Shown piece by piece: positions 52,538 to 61,283 of a stretch of DNA of 64,000 nt. Source of the DNA: Clostridiales bacterium. Lineage in GTDB: Bacteria; Bacillota; Clostridia; Christensenellales; Aristaeellaceae. Location: positions 42,248 to 106,247 of the forward strand of contig SVGY01000009.1 in assembly GCA_015056145.1 (NCBI GenBank), in the 5' to 3' direction. Positions within the stretch are counted from its first letter, which is position 1; every line of letters starts with the position of its first letter. The notes beneath the pieces are model-generated. The model saw nothing but the letters and a program-made list of their open reading frames with translations. It made no database searches and was not told where the DNA came from. The translations under genes and the position numbers were made by a program.

Positions 52538-53728
52538 TCACATACCCCGTTCCTGATCGTATGCCTGCCACAGCGGCGCATAAATGGACACTGCCTGTTC
52601 GTGTTCTTCCAGCGTGCGGGAGAAATACAGTTCGCCTGTATCCGGATCCTTGGAGCAGAAATACAGGTACTTTTCCGCCACATAGCTTTCATCGGGATAG
52701 AGGGCAGCATAAATGGCCTCTGGCGAGGGATTGCAGATGGGGCCTACAGGCAGGCCGGCGTTCTGATAAGTGTTGTAGGGGGATTCCACCGCAAGGTCGC
52801 TGCCCCGGAGGCTCATGCGCCTTTCGCCGGTGATGTAGTGAATGGTGGGGTCGCTCTGGAGCTTCATGCCCATATTCAAACGGTTGTGGAACACGGCGGA
52901 CACTTTGGCAAAGTCGCTCTTCTTGGCTTCTTTTTCGATCATGGAGGCAAGGATCAGCACATCATCCATGGTCATGCCCAGTTCCTCCGCCCGTTGCTGC
53001 CACTCTGCGCTGAATACATAGTCCGTCTGGTCAAGCAGCTTTTTGACGATCTCCAGGGGCGTTGCGTTGATATAGATCTCATAGGTATTGGGAGCAAGAT
53101 AGCCCTCCAACAGGTACCTGCGGCTGCCTGCATTGTTCTTGCCCTGGGCTTCCTGAATAAAGAAATAATCGCTTACGCCATCGCCGGTGCGGCACAGATG
53201 CAAAAACTCATCCTTGGAGGAAAAGACCCCTTTGCCTACCAGATATTCCGCCACGTCGTCGATGGTATAGCCAGGAATGATGGTGATATCCATGGTCAGC
53301 GGTTTTCCGTCGCCGGTGGTGAGCAGTTCCGCAATTTCAAACATGTTCATGCTGCGGGTAACGATGTAATCGCCCGCCTGGATCTTCTGGCCCATGCCCG
53401 CAAAGTCGCAGTAATACTTGAACACGGAGCTGTTATGGATAAGGCCCGCTCCTTCCAGATTGCGGGACACTTTGCTCAGGCTGCTGCCGCTTTCCACAGA
53501 GAAGGCGATTTCCGTATGGTCGTTTTTATCCACCGGGTCAAGGTAGTTTTCCTTGATGCCCATGTAGGCCATGGAAATCAGTCCAAAAACGATCAGCAGT
53601 GCGCCAAGGCCGATGAGCACAGGCCTTAGTATATTCCAAAGGCCGCTGTACCAGAAAAATCCGTACTTCCGCTCATCACGAAGTTCCTCATAATCGTAAA
53701 TGCGATTGTCATCACGCTTGCGTGCCAC
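52538..53728 (-). CDS. mltG: Endolytic murein transglycosylase MltG
   Basis: A 396-residue MltG. One transmembrane helix (about residues 33-58), a LysM-like region (FSVESGSSLSKVSRNLEGAGLI), and a YceG catalytic domain with the Glu in LILASMIEKEAKKSDFAKVSAVFHNRL and LQSDPTIHYITG. It cleaves nascent glycan strands to end their synthesis. The start is GTG at 53728, 7 bases after AGGAGG; an upstream TTG overlaps the ribosome site. It lies between ylbF and trhP. Confidence 0.94.
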   Translation of the reverse strand: MARKRDDNRIYDYEELRDERKYGFFWYSGLWNILRPVLIGLGALLIVFGLISMAYMGIKENYLDPVDKNDHTEIAFSVESGSSLSKVSRNLEGAGLIHNSSVFKYYCDFAGMGQKIQAGDYIVTRSMNMFEIAELLTTGDGKPLTMDITIIPGYTIDDVAEYLVGKGVFSSKDEFLHLCRTGDGVSDYFFIQEAQGKNNAGSRRYLLEGYLAPNTYEIYINATPLEIVKKLLDQTDYVFSAEWQQRAEELGMTMDDVLILASMIEKEAKKSDFAKVSAVFHNRLNMGMKLQSDPTIHYITGERRMSLRGSDLAVESPYNTYQNAGLPVGPICNPSPEAIYAALYPDESYVAEKYLYFCSKDPDTGELYFSRTLEEHEQAVSIYAPLWQAYDQERGM

Positions 53729-53758
53729 GCTGTTTCCTCCTGCCAATTGCTGCTTTTA

Positions 53759-54109
53759 TCAGGAAAGGGGAATATCGATCCCCACATCCCGGGTTATATG
53801 GTCGAGCAGTTCTGCCACCATTTTCTGTACCTTCATCCGGGAAAGAAGGTAGTCTGTCATCTCGTCGCTGGAATAAAGAAGGGCGCTCAGTTTCTCAAAC
53901 TGCGCCGTATCCTCCTCCCGGGGTTCATGGCCTGCCAGCGCAGCCATTTGCAGGGCCGTTTGCGCTTCGGTAAAACGTCTGAGAAGCACACGGTTCTCTG
54001 CGTCTGCCATTACCGTTTCCTGCAGGGAGGCGTATTGCCGGTAGGTTTCCGTTTCGTGCAAAGCACGGATGAGCCCCTCCGCCGCCATTTGCAGCTTCTC
54101 GTTTTCCAT
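53759..54109 (-). CDS. YlbF/YmcA family (DUF964) regulator
   Basis: A 116-residue all-helical protein: AAEGLIRALHETETYRQYASLQETVMADAENRVLLRRFTEAQ, the YlbF/YmcA pattern. In Bacillus the YlbF-YmcA-YaaT complex redirects RNase Y and affects sporulation and biofilm formation. The start at 54109 follows GGGAGG with 8-base spacing. It is divergent from spoIVA. Whether the Y-complex partners exist elsewhere cannot be seen here. Confidence 0.82.
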   Translation of the reverse strand: MENEKLQMAAEGLIRALHETETYRQYASLQETVMADAENRVLLRRFTEAQTALQMAALAGHEPREEDTAQFEKLSALLYSSDEMTDYLLSRMKVQKMVAELLDHITRDVGIDIPLS

Positions 54110-54174
54110 CTGCCATCCTCCCTTTCTTAACAGGCTGCTAATAGTATAACGCAAAAGAAGAAAAATTTCATTCC

Positions 54175-54202
54175 CTATTTTACCATCGGAAACCGCATAC
54201 CT
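54175..54202 (+). promoter_or_regulatory. Candidate sigma-E promoter of spoIVA
   Basis: CTATTTT (54175-54181), 14-base spacer, CATACCT (54196-54202), close to the sigma-E pattern (ATA-rich -35, CATACA-T -10). spoIVA is a sigma-E gene in Bacillus. No sigma-A promoter fits better here. Confidence 0.4.
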
Positions 54203-54254
54203 GCATGTGGCTGAACATATCTTTGCACATAAGCGCACAAGGAGGAGAAATATC

Positions 54255-55739
54255 ATGAGCGAACAGGCCTTTGATCTTTATCGGGACATCGCCATGCGCA
54301 CGGACGGGGATATCTACATCGGCGTGGTAGGCCCGGTGCGCACGGGCAAAAGCACGCTGATCCGGCGAATGATGGAACAGCTGGTTTTGGATGATATGCC
54401 TCAGGGCCCAAGGAAGGACCGCCTTTCCGACGAGCTGCCCCAAAGCGGCAGTGGAAAAACCATCATGACCACCCAGCCCAAGTTTGTACCCAGCGAAGCG
54501 GTAACGGTTTCAGTGGATGACCAGACCAGCGTGAGGGTGCGCATGGTGGACAGTGTAGGATATCTGGTGGACGGGGCCCTTGGCACCGAGGAGGACGGTT
54601 CATCCCGTATGGTACACACTCCCTGGTTTGATTACGATATTCCCTTTGACGAAGCTGCGGAGATCGGCACCCGAAAGGTTATTCAGGATCACGCCACCAT
54701 CGGCCTTGTGGTAACCACCGACGGCACCATCACCGATATTCCCCGGGACAACTATCAGGACGCCGAGGAACGTGTGGTGAAGGAGCTCAAACAGCTGGGG
54801 AAGCCCTTTATCCTGATTCTCAACAGCCGGGAACCCGCCTCAGACAAAGCGGAAAAACTCCGCAGCCGTCTCAGTGAGCGTTACGGCGTACCCACTTTGT
54901 GCATGGATGTAAAGAGCATGTCCCTTGCGGATATCCACCAGGTATTTGAGGAGATCCTCTACCAGTTTCCCCTGCGTGAGATCCGCCTGACAGTACCCGG
55001 CTGGCTCCATGCCCTGGACGAAAACCACTGGCTTGTTAAGCATGTTCTGGAAAACCTGCAAACCGCCGGCGGCAATCTGAGCTGCATGCGGGATCATCAG
55101 CTGTTTTCCGGGGCATTCAGTGAAAGTCCCTATTCCGATGGGCTACGCCAGGAAAAGGTGGAGCTTGGTTCCGGCAGGCTGAACTATTCCCTGCCCCTGA
55201 AGGACGGCCTTTTCAACCGCATCCTTGGCGAAGAGTGCGGCACGCCTATCGAAGGAGATGCCCACTTGCTCCGGCTGATGAAGGAGCTGGTAAGTGCAAA
55301 GAGCGAGTACGACCATGTGGCTCAGGCGCTGAAATCCGTCCGGGAAACCGGTTACGGCCTTGTGACCCCCACCATGAGCGAGCTTACCCTGCAGGAGCCG
55401 GAAATCGTTCAGCAGGGCAGCCGGTTCGGCGTACGGCTCAAAGCCAATGCGCCCAGCCTTCACCTGATCCGTGTGGACATCGAAACGGAGGTTTCCCCGG
55501 TGGTGGGTACAGAAAAGCAGAGTGAAGAGCTGGTACGATATCTTTTGGAAGAATTTGAGAATGATCCTCAGAGCATCTGGAACACCAATTTCTTCGGAAA
55601 AAGCCTCCACGAACTGGTCAGGGAGGGCCTGTCAAACAAGCTGATGCGCATGCCGGTGGATGCCCAGGAAAAGGTACAGGAAACCCTCAGCAAGATCATC
55701 AACGAGGGCAGCGGCGGCATGATCTGCATCCTTCTGTAA
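54255..55739 (+). CDS. spoIVA: Stage IV sporulation protein A
   Basis: A 494-residue ATPase that polymerises on the forespore surface as the coat basement layer. The P-loop GPVRTGKST is at residues 26-34, the switch-like VDSVGYLVDGALG follows, and FILILNSREP is conserved. The C-terminus GMICILL is the membrane-anchoring tail of SpoIVA. Length matches the Bacillus protein. The start at 54255 follows AAGGAGGAG. Its presence shows the organism has the endospore programme. Confidence 0.97.
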   Translation: MSEQAFDLYRDIAMRTDGDIYIGVVGPVRTGKSTLIRRMMEQLVLDDMPQGPRKDRLSDELPQSGSGKTIMTTQPKFVPSEAVTVSVDDQTSVRVRMVDSVGYLVDGALGTEEDGSSRMVHTPWFDYDIPFDEAAEIGTRKVIQDHATIGLVVTTDGTITDIPRDNYQDAEERVVKELKQLGKPFILILNSREPASDKAEKLRSRLSERYGVPTLCMDVKSMSLADIHQVFEEILYQFPLREIRLTVPGWLHALDENHWLVKHVLENLQTAGGNLSCMRDHQLFSGAFSESPYSDGLRQEKVELGSGRLNYSLPLKDGLFNRILGEECGTPIEGDAHLLRLMKELVSAKSEYDHVAQALKSVRETGYGLVTPTMSELTLQEPEIVQQGSRFGVRLKANAPSLHLIRVDIETEVSPVVGTEKQSEELVRYLLEEFENDPQSIWNTNFFGKSLHELVREGLSNKLMRMPVDAQEKVQETLSKIINEGSGGMICILL

Positions 55740-55747
55740 AAAAGAGG

Positions 55748-55776
55748 TTCCTTTCCCCGGTGGTTTGTGCTACACT
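55748..55776 (+). promoter_or_regulatory. Promoter of the P-loop gene
   Basis: TTCCTT (55748-55753), 17-base spacer ending in TGTGC, TACACT (55771-55776), 30 bases before the ATG. Confidence 0.5.
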
Positions 55777-55806
55777 ATCCCCGAAAAGGATTAAGGGGGC
55801 GCTGGT

Positions 55807-56256
55807 ATGCTCATTGCGCTGATCGGGGAAAACTGCACCGGAAAAACCTATCTTTCCAACATGCTCAAGCAAAAACTGGGTGCCACTGTCTATGTGGGCA
55901 ACGAATACCTGCGCCTTTCCGACAAGGAAGCCGATGCCCGCCAGCGTTTTGCCCGCATGCTTGAAAAAGCCTCCGCCGATCCTGCCAGCACCATTTACCT
56001 GGTCAACGAGATGCCTCAGCTGGCTCTCCTGCCGGAGAAATGCATCCGTGTGCTGGTCACAGCCCCCATCGAGGATATTGAGCAGCGCTTCACCCGCCGC
56101 ATGAACGGCGTTCTGCCTTCAGCTGTGGCCTATACCCTGCGCAAGAATCACGGCCTTTTCGACAGGGTGCCCCATCATGTGCATGTACACTCCGGGCAGA
56201 ACCATGTTCTGGAGGACTGTGCCCGGATCCTTGCGCTATGTGACGGGCGGGAGTGA
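55807..56256 (+). CDS. P-loop kinase-like protein
   Basis: A 149-residue protein starting MLIALIGENCTGKTYLSNMLKQ with a Walker A motif (GENCTGKT). A later ERFTRRM-like segment (IEQRFTRRMNG) resembles the lid region of small nucleotide kinases such as guanylate or cytidylate kinase, but the usual substrate-binding residues are absent. It is shorter than guanylate kinase (about 200). It may be a degenerate or specialised kinase. GGGGG lies 9 bases upstream. Confidence 0.65.
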   Translation: MLIALIGENCTGKTYLSNMLKQKLGATVYVGNEYLRLSDKEADARQRFARMLEKASADPASTIYLVNEMPQLALLPEKCIRVLVTAPIEDIEQRFTRRMNGVLPSAVAYTLRKNHGLFDRVPHHVHVHSGQNHVLEDCARILALCDGRE

Positions 56257-56661
56257 GAACGGTGTGTACTTTCTTTTCTGAGAAAAGAAAGTACCAAAGA
56301 AAAGCACATTTTTGTTGGCGTATACATTATGGAGCCTGTTATTACAGGCTCTCAGCTTGTGGAAAAACCTCATTCTTGTCAGTCAAAGCCGCAAATCTTG
56401 CACCTTCGGTGCTCGCTGTGCTTTCTTGAAAGTGCTGCGGCACAAGGAATGTGGGCTCTGCCCACACCCGGCAGGGGGATGATCCCCCCGCACCCTGCGC
56501 ATTTTTTGACAACCAGGGAGCCTGTATTACAGGCTCTTTTTATGCGCACAGGAATCATCCGCATATTTTGTTCCCGATTGTAGACATCGTTCATTTTTTT
56601 ATCTGTATACTCATGATTGAGATATCTCATCAAAGATCACAATATTCATAAGGAGGGGAAA
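56257..56661. other. 400-base non-coding region made of hairpins and repeats
   Basis: No convincing gene. It holds a perfect 13-bp hairpin GTACTTTCTTTTC / GAAAAGAAAGTAC (56266-56294), two near-identical hairpins GAGCCTGT-(T)ATT-ACAGGCTC (56332-56351 and 56518-56537) that bracket the structured repeat copy 2, and a GC-rich stretch with GGGGGATGATCCCCCC. Confidence 0.7.
56363..56453. repeat. Structured intergenic repeat, copy 2
   Basis: Ungapped 91-base match to 21848-21938. It contains the local hairpins GCACC-TTC-GGTGC, CTTTC-TT-GAAAG and GTGC-TGCG-GCAC. Confidence 0.65.
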
Positions 56662-56871
56662 ATGAGTATTTTTGGCAAAAGCAAACGGGAACAGGAACTC
56701 GAAATGGAAAACTTTCGTCTGCGCAGAAGAGTAAAAGACCTTGTCGAAAGATCGGATGACAAAGATTCCTTTTTTTGCGAAATGATCTCCGATGGCCTCA
56801 GGCATGGAAGTTCGCTCGCCGCCAAGCATATGTCCGACAGAAAAAAATATCTTAATGAAAACAAAAAATAA
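56662..56871 (+). CDS. Small coiled-coil protein of unknown function
   Basis: A 69-residue highly charged protein: MSIFGKSKREQELEMENFRLRRRVKDLVERSDD, then a short region and a Lys-rich end. Heptad-like spacing of Leu/Met in residues 10-30 suggests a coiled coil. AAGGAGGGG lies directly upstream, which makes it a probable real gene although nothing identifies it. A strong terminator follows. Confidence 0.6.
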   Translation: MSIFGKSKREQELEMENFRLRRRVKDLVERSDDKDSFFCEMISDGLRHGSSLAAKHMSDRKKYLNENKK

Positions 56872-56888
56872 CCGTTTTTTTCTATAAA

Positions 56889-56934
56889 CACTGCCCCCCT
56901 GCATCCATCCAGACGCAGGGGGGCTGTTTTATCA
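56889..56934. terminator. Bidirectional terminator
   Basis: GCCCCCCTGC (56894-56903) pairs with GCAGGGGGGC, followed by TGTTTTAT. It separates the small plus-strand gene from the 3' end of the minus-strand fusion gene. Confidence 0.8.
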
Positions 56935-56938
56935 ATTG

Positions 56939-59900
56939 TTAATCATATTCCCGTTTGGGCAGCTGAATGCCCATATCCTTTGCAGCCTCCACCAGCGTAT
57001 CAAGTGCCTTCACGATCTGCTCGGGCTTATGTTCGCTGATAACGCAGAAGCGCAGACGTGCACGGTTCTTGGGTACAGCGGGGAACACTGCCGGCGGCAC
57101 AAACACGCCACGGCGGCGCAGCTCGTTGCTCAGGGCGAAAGCTTCATCATCGGGGCCGACCAGCACGGGGATGATAGCGGTTTCACCTGCAAGGCAGATA
57201 TCCAGTTTGCGCTTGCGGGCTTCCTCGGCAAAGGTACGGATATTGCGGGCCATATCCTCCATAATGGAAGGTTCACGGCGCAGAAGGCGAATGGCCTCCA
57301 GGGAGCCGGCAGCCAGCGCAGGGGAAAGACCCACGCTGAATACAAAGCCCGGCATACTGTAGCGCAGATACTCAATGAGGCATGCCTTACCGGCCAGATA
57401 GCCGCCGCAGGTACCAAGGCCCTTGGACAGAGTACCCATCTTGATATCCACATCGTCGGGAGCAAGGTTGAAATACTCATCCACGCCGCCGCCGGTTTTA
57501 CCGATAACGCAGGCGCTGTGAGCCTCATCCACCATCAGGAAGCAACCGTACTGCTTCTTCAGCCGCACAAAGGCAGGAACATCGGCAATATCGCCATCCA
57601 TGCTATAGGCGCCTTCGATAATGATAAGCACCTTTTCAAAATGGCTGCGCTGGGTTCTGAGAATACTCTCAAGGGCAGCTGCATCATTGTGGGGGAAGGG
57701 CTTGGCCACGGCAGGAGACAGACGGCAGCCCTGCTCGATGGAATTGTGTGCCAGGGCGTCGTAAACGATAAGGTCGTTTTTGCCGCAGAAATTGCCCACA
57801 AAAGTCACATTGGTGGAGTGACCGCCCACACAGACGATGGCGCTCTCGGTATGCTTCCACTCAGCAATTTCCTTTTCCAGTTCCTGATGAAGGGTCTTTT
57901 CACCGGCCAGCAGACGGCTGCCGCTGGCGCTGGTGCCGTACAGGTCGATAGCACGCTTGGCGGCCTCCTGCACTTCCTTGCGTCCGCTCATGCCTACATA
58001 ATTGTAGCTGCCAAAGTTCAGCACTTCCTGGCCTGCCATGTTGCTCTTGTCCAGCAGGGGGGAATCATGGGTCACAAAGTAGGGATTGCCGTCGCCGGAA
58101 GCGTTCAGATCCTCCACACGCTTCATAAAGGCGGCGTATTCCGGGGTATCCTCAAAGCGGGTGATAGGCGTACGCTCCTCCACCACCACTGCGGCATTTA
58201 CATGGGAACCTCCGGAGAGTTTTTCCCGAATTACCTGAGTGAGGCTGTTGACGGTGGCGCAGCGGCCATATTCCTCGGTTTCCACCAGCACGCCGAAGCT
58301 TTCCTCCACCTTGAGCACAATGGAGAGCACCTGCAAACTGTCGCCGCCCAGGTCATCGATGAAATGGGCATTGTTGTCCAGTTTCTTTTCGTCCATATCG
58401 AGGGCCTCAGCGTAAAGGCTGCGTACCTTCTGACGGATTTCTTCCATGGAATCGTCCTTCTCGTTTTTCTCTTCTGCGGGTTTTTCTTCGGCAGCAGTTA
58501 CAGCCAGGGCTTTGCCTGCCTTGAGGTCAAGAGCGGCGTATTCCTTGCCGCCCTCCAGCTGCCGCTTCAGCTCCAGACGCTTTACCTTAATGCCGTTTAC
58601 CAGGGGCAATTTTTCATCGGTAATGAGCGCACGGGAAACACGCTTCATTGCGGGAAGGGTTTGATTGGCACGGCTCACAGCCGCTGCCAGCTGGTTCATA
58701 GCCTCACCGTCTTGGAGATTAGCTCCCACGTTCATCACCAGAGCGATGTCTTCGTAGGGGGTATCCTTGCCCTTGCTGAGGCCCAGCACAGTGAACTGCT
58801 CCACACCGGGCAAGGCGCTGAACAGGTCTTCCAGTTCATCGGGATAGACATTTTCGCCGGACTCATTGATGATGATATCCTTGCAGCGTCCCACAACGAA
58901 TACCCGGCCTTCCTTTTCGATGCGGACGATATCGCCAGTGGGGTACCAGCCGTCCTCCAAATCGGGCGCAAGCAGCTTGCCGCCAACCAACCGACCGCTG
59001 TGCATAGCTGCGCCACGGATGAGCATTTCGCCGGTTTTTTCCCCGTTGCGGGTTACATATTCGTAGCCGGTCATGGGCTTGCCCACGCTGCCCAGAAGGC
59101 GCTTTTTCAGGCTCATAGAAGTTTCACAGCTGGTAATGGCGGTTTCCGTCATACCAAAGCCGCAAACGGTATAATAGCCAAGGCCGTTGAGCAGACGGAG
59201 GTTTTCCCGGGGAGTATGGCTGCCGCCCAGAATGACCACGTCCATCTCTGTGCCCAGCAGGTTCTGCAAAACGTTCTTAAACAGCCTCTTCCTGGCAAAG
59301 TTCAGGCCCATTTCCGGAGAAATCCGCTGGAGAAGCAGGCTCAGGTTCAACATACCCTTGAAGGCAACACGCTTCAGGGCAGGCTCTTTCTGCAGCTTTT
59401 TGTTCATAGCGGTACAGAGGTTGTTTGCCAGCAGCGGCACAGAAATCAGGACGTTTGGCGTGAAAACCTTGCAGGCCGCAAGAATGGTTTGAGGCGCACG
59501 GTCTCTGATATAGATATTGGCATAGCCCACGAAGCTGCACCACATCAGGTTGGCAATGAAACCCAGCACATGATGGTAGGGCAGGAACGCAAGTGCACGG
59601 CGGTTGATATTATCGATGATACGCTTGTTGTCCTCATGCATCTGCCGGAGAATGAGCACCTGCTCGCAGATGGCCTTGCCGTTGTAGACAAAGATACGGC
59701 TGGTGCCGGTGGTGCCACTGGTGCACAAAGCCACGGAATCGCCCCAGCGCTGCGGCTCATATCCTTCTGTGCGGGGCGCAGCAAACAGATCTTTTGTCAT
59801 CAACTGGGTCACGTTTTCGGGCAGATCCCGCTTGCGGGCAGTGATGATTTTGTCGCAGCCAGCCTCCTGCATCAGGTGCAGTGCCAGCGAATCCGCCATG

Positions 59901-60208
59901 GCAAAATCCAGCAGCAGCACATTGTGCCCGCTGCGGATCAATCCCCAGAAGGTGGGAAACCACTCCATGCTGGTTTCCATGGAAATGGCAACATAGCTGC
60001 CGTCAGCGGCAAAAGTGCTGGCCAGGAAGGCAGCATAATCGTCCGTAAGCTGTCTGTACTGGGCAAAACTCAGCTGCTTCTGTTCATTATTTTCCAGCCA
60101 AAGGGCAGCCGTGGCATTTCCGTGGCTGCAGGTCAGATCAAAAAGGGTTTCCAGATTGGAATTTTCACTAAGCAACTGACAGTTGCGGATGATATTTGCA
60201 GAACTCAT
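56939..60208 (-). CDS. Fusion: acyl-activating (AMP-binding) enzyme, acyl carrier protein and alpha-oxoamine synthase
   Basis: A 1089-residue three-part enzyme. Residues 1-560: adenylate-forming ligase with CTSGTTGTSRIF (162-173), GFGMTET (350-356), YPTGD (422-426) and the C-terminal Lys in NGIKVKR. Residues 585-665: an acyl carrier protein, DLGGDSLQVL, with the phosphopantetheine Ser at about 624. Residues 700-1089: a PLP-dependent alpha-oxoamine synthase with DEAHS (894-898), PLP Lys about 929 in TLSKGLG, and NFGSYNYVG. It should activate a fatty acid, load it on its own ACP and condense it with an amino acid to a 3-keto amine. It starts inside the SDR stop (ATGA). Confidence 0.85.
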   Translation of the reverse strand: MSSANIIRNCQLLSENSNLETLFDLTCSHGNATAALWLENNEQKQLSFAQYRQLTDDYAAFLASTFAADGSYVAISMETSMEWFPTFWGLIRSGHNVLLLDFAMADSLALHLMQEAGCDKIITARKRDLPENVTQLMTKDLFAAPRTEGYEPQRWGDSVALCTSGTTGTSRIFVYNGKAICEQVLILRQMHEDNKRIIDNINRRALAFLPYHHVLGFIANLMWCSFVGYANIYIRDRAPQTILAACKVFTPNVLISVPLLANNLCTAMNKKLQKEPALKRVAFKGMLNLSLLLQRISPEMGLNFARKRLFKNVLQNLLGTEMDVVILGGSHTPRENLRLLNGLGYYTVCGFGMTETAITSCETSMSLKKRLLGSVGKPMTGYEYVTRNGEKTGEMLIRGAAMHSGRLVGGKLLAPDLEDGWYPTGDIVRIEKEGRVFVVGRCKDIIINESGENVYPDELEDLFSALPGVEQFTVLGLSKGKDTPYEDIALVMNVGANLQDGEAMNQLAAAVSRANQTLPAMKRVSRALITDEKLPLVNGIKVKRLELKRQLEGGKEYAALDLKAGKALAVTAAEEKPAEEKNEKDDSMEEIRQKVRSLYAEALDMDEKKLDNNAHFIDDLGGDSLQVLSIVLKVEESFGVLVETEEYGRCATVNSLTQVIREKLSGGSHVNAAVVVEERTPITRFEDTPEYAAFMKRVEDLNASGDGNPYFVTHDSPLLDKSNMAGQEVLNFGSYNYVGMSGRKEVQEAAKRAIDLYGTSASGSRLLAGEKTLHQELEKEIAEWKHTESAIVCVGGHSTNVTFVGNFCGKNDLIVYDALAHNSIEQGCRLSPAVAKPFPHNDAAALESILRTQRSHFEKVLIIIEGAYSMDGDIADVPAFVRLKKQYGCFLMVDEAHSACVIGKTGGGVDEYFNLAPDDVDIKMGTLSKGLGTCGGYLAGKACLIEYLRYSMPGFVFSVGLSPALAAGSLEAIRLLRREPSIMEDMARNIRTFAEEARKRKLDICLAGETAIIPVLVGPDDEAFALSNELRRRGVFVPPAVFPAVPKNRARLRFCVISEHKPEQIVKALDTLVEAAKDMGIQLPKREYD

Positions 60209-61038
60209 TCAGTTTTTCCTCCCCGGTAATAATCACGCAAAATCATGCTGTTCAGCCTTTCGGGGAGAAGGGTATGCAGCAGCACAGCCAAACGCTGATC
60301 GGGCTTGGCTACCTTCAGACGGAATTTCATCCGCTTGCGTTCTGCGTTCCGGACCACCTTTCTGCCCAGATTTTCAGGCAGAAGGCCGCCGGATTCATCC
60401 CGGTGGATGACGGCGCAGGCCGCAGTATATGCTGTTTTATAGGGCGAATTCTCATCTTCCCGGGCAGCGTGGAGCCTTGTGCGATCACTGCCGCCCCGGT
60501 GGTCGCCCGGTTCGATCAAACATACCTGAATCCCGTAAGGCCTGGTCTCCATAGAAAGGCATTCCGCATAGCCTTCCATGGCGTGCTTGCTTGCTGTATA
60601 AGCGCTCTGGAAGGGGATGCCCAGAAGACCATTGATTGAAGAAAACAACAGAATCTTTCCGTTTTTCTGCCTGCGCATATATGGCAGAACACAGGAAACC
60701 ATCCTTACTGTTCCAAGAAAATTGGTTTCCATTACACGGCGGTATTCCTCAACGCTTGTCATTTCGCAGGAACCCAGCACCAAAACGGCTGCGCCGCACA
60801 CCAGCGCATCCACCGTGGGGCTCAGCTCCAATGCCTTTTGTACAAAGCGGTTGCAGCTTTCCTCGTCCGTAACATCCAGCTTCAGCCGGATTATGTTTTT
60901 TTCCTGTTTTTCCGACGCCTTCCCATCCTCAAAGGAACGGGCTCCCGCCACCACCAGCCAGCCTTTCTGGGCGAATGCCTCTGCCGTAGCAAGACCGAGG
61001 CCGCTGGAAGCACCGGTAATCCAAATTGTTTTAGATAT
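60205..61038 (-). CDS. SDR-family ketoreductase with apparent ATA start codon
   Basis: A 277-residue short-chain dehydrogenase. Cofactor loop TGASSGLG, CGAAVL in the NNAG position, SSINGLLG, and catalytic YTASK. The conserved N-terminal TGASSGLG lies upstream of the first ordinary start codon (GTG at 60954). The only initiation site that keeps it is ATA at 61036-61038, placed 8 bases after AAAGGAGG and giving SKTIWITGASSGLG. It overlaps the oxoamine-synthase fusion by ATGA, so it probably reduces the 3-keto product, as 3-ketosphinganine reductases do. Substrate inferred from context. Confidence 0.75.
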   Translation of the reverse strand: MSKTIWITGASSGLGLATAEAFAQKGWLVVAGARSFEDGKASEKQEKNIIRLKLDVTDEESCNRFVQKALELSPTVDALVCGAAVLVLGSCEMTSVEEYRRVMETNFLGTVRMVSCVLPYMRRQKNGKILLFSSINGLLGIPFQSAYTASKHAMEGYAECLSMETRPYGIQVCLIEPGDHRGGSDRTRLHAAREDENSPYKTAYTAACAVIHRDESGGLLPENLGRKVVRNAERKRMKFRLKVAKPDQRLAVLLHTLLPERLNSMILRDYYRGGKTE

Positions 61039-61069
61039 TGTGTGATCCTCCTTTTTTTCGGATGTACTA

Positions 61070-61160
61070 AAGCGTCGCTGATAATGCCTGTAAAAAAATA
61101 AATATATGTGTGCGCCGACGCTTAGACTTCCATTATATTCAAATCACCGTCATTTTGCAA
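61070..61160 (-). promoter_or_regulatory. Promoter and split inverted repeat of the SDR/oxoamine-synthase operon
   Basis: On the minus strand TTGCAA (61160-61155), 17-base spacer, perfect TATAAT (61137-61132). The leader then holds AAGCGTCG (61123-61116) and its inverse CGACGCTT (61077-61070), 38 bases apart, a probable repressor site pair close to the start of transcription. Confidence 0.65.
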
Positions 61161-61231
61161 GCCATCGGCCCGGCGGAAAAAATTACTCTTTTTTTCCGTC
61201 TGCACGGGATAAATTACCCCCGTTTTTCCTC

Positions 61232-61260
61232 TTGTTTTCGCCATGATTCCCCTGTATAAT
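61232..61260 (+). promoter_or_regulatory. Promoter of the MFS gene
   Basis: TTGTTT (61232-61237), 17-base spacer, perfect TATAAT (61255-61260). Confidence 0.72.
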
Positions 61261-61283
61261 GTCACCGATACAAGGAGTACAAC

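Noticed and set aside
56936..60229. A 1097-codon open frame opposite the ligase-ACP-oxoamine-synthase fusion
   Set aside because: It is a codon-bias shadow. The minus-strand frame has intact catalytic motifs of three domains, while the plus-strand frame has low-complexity sequence.
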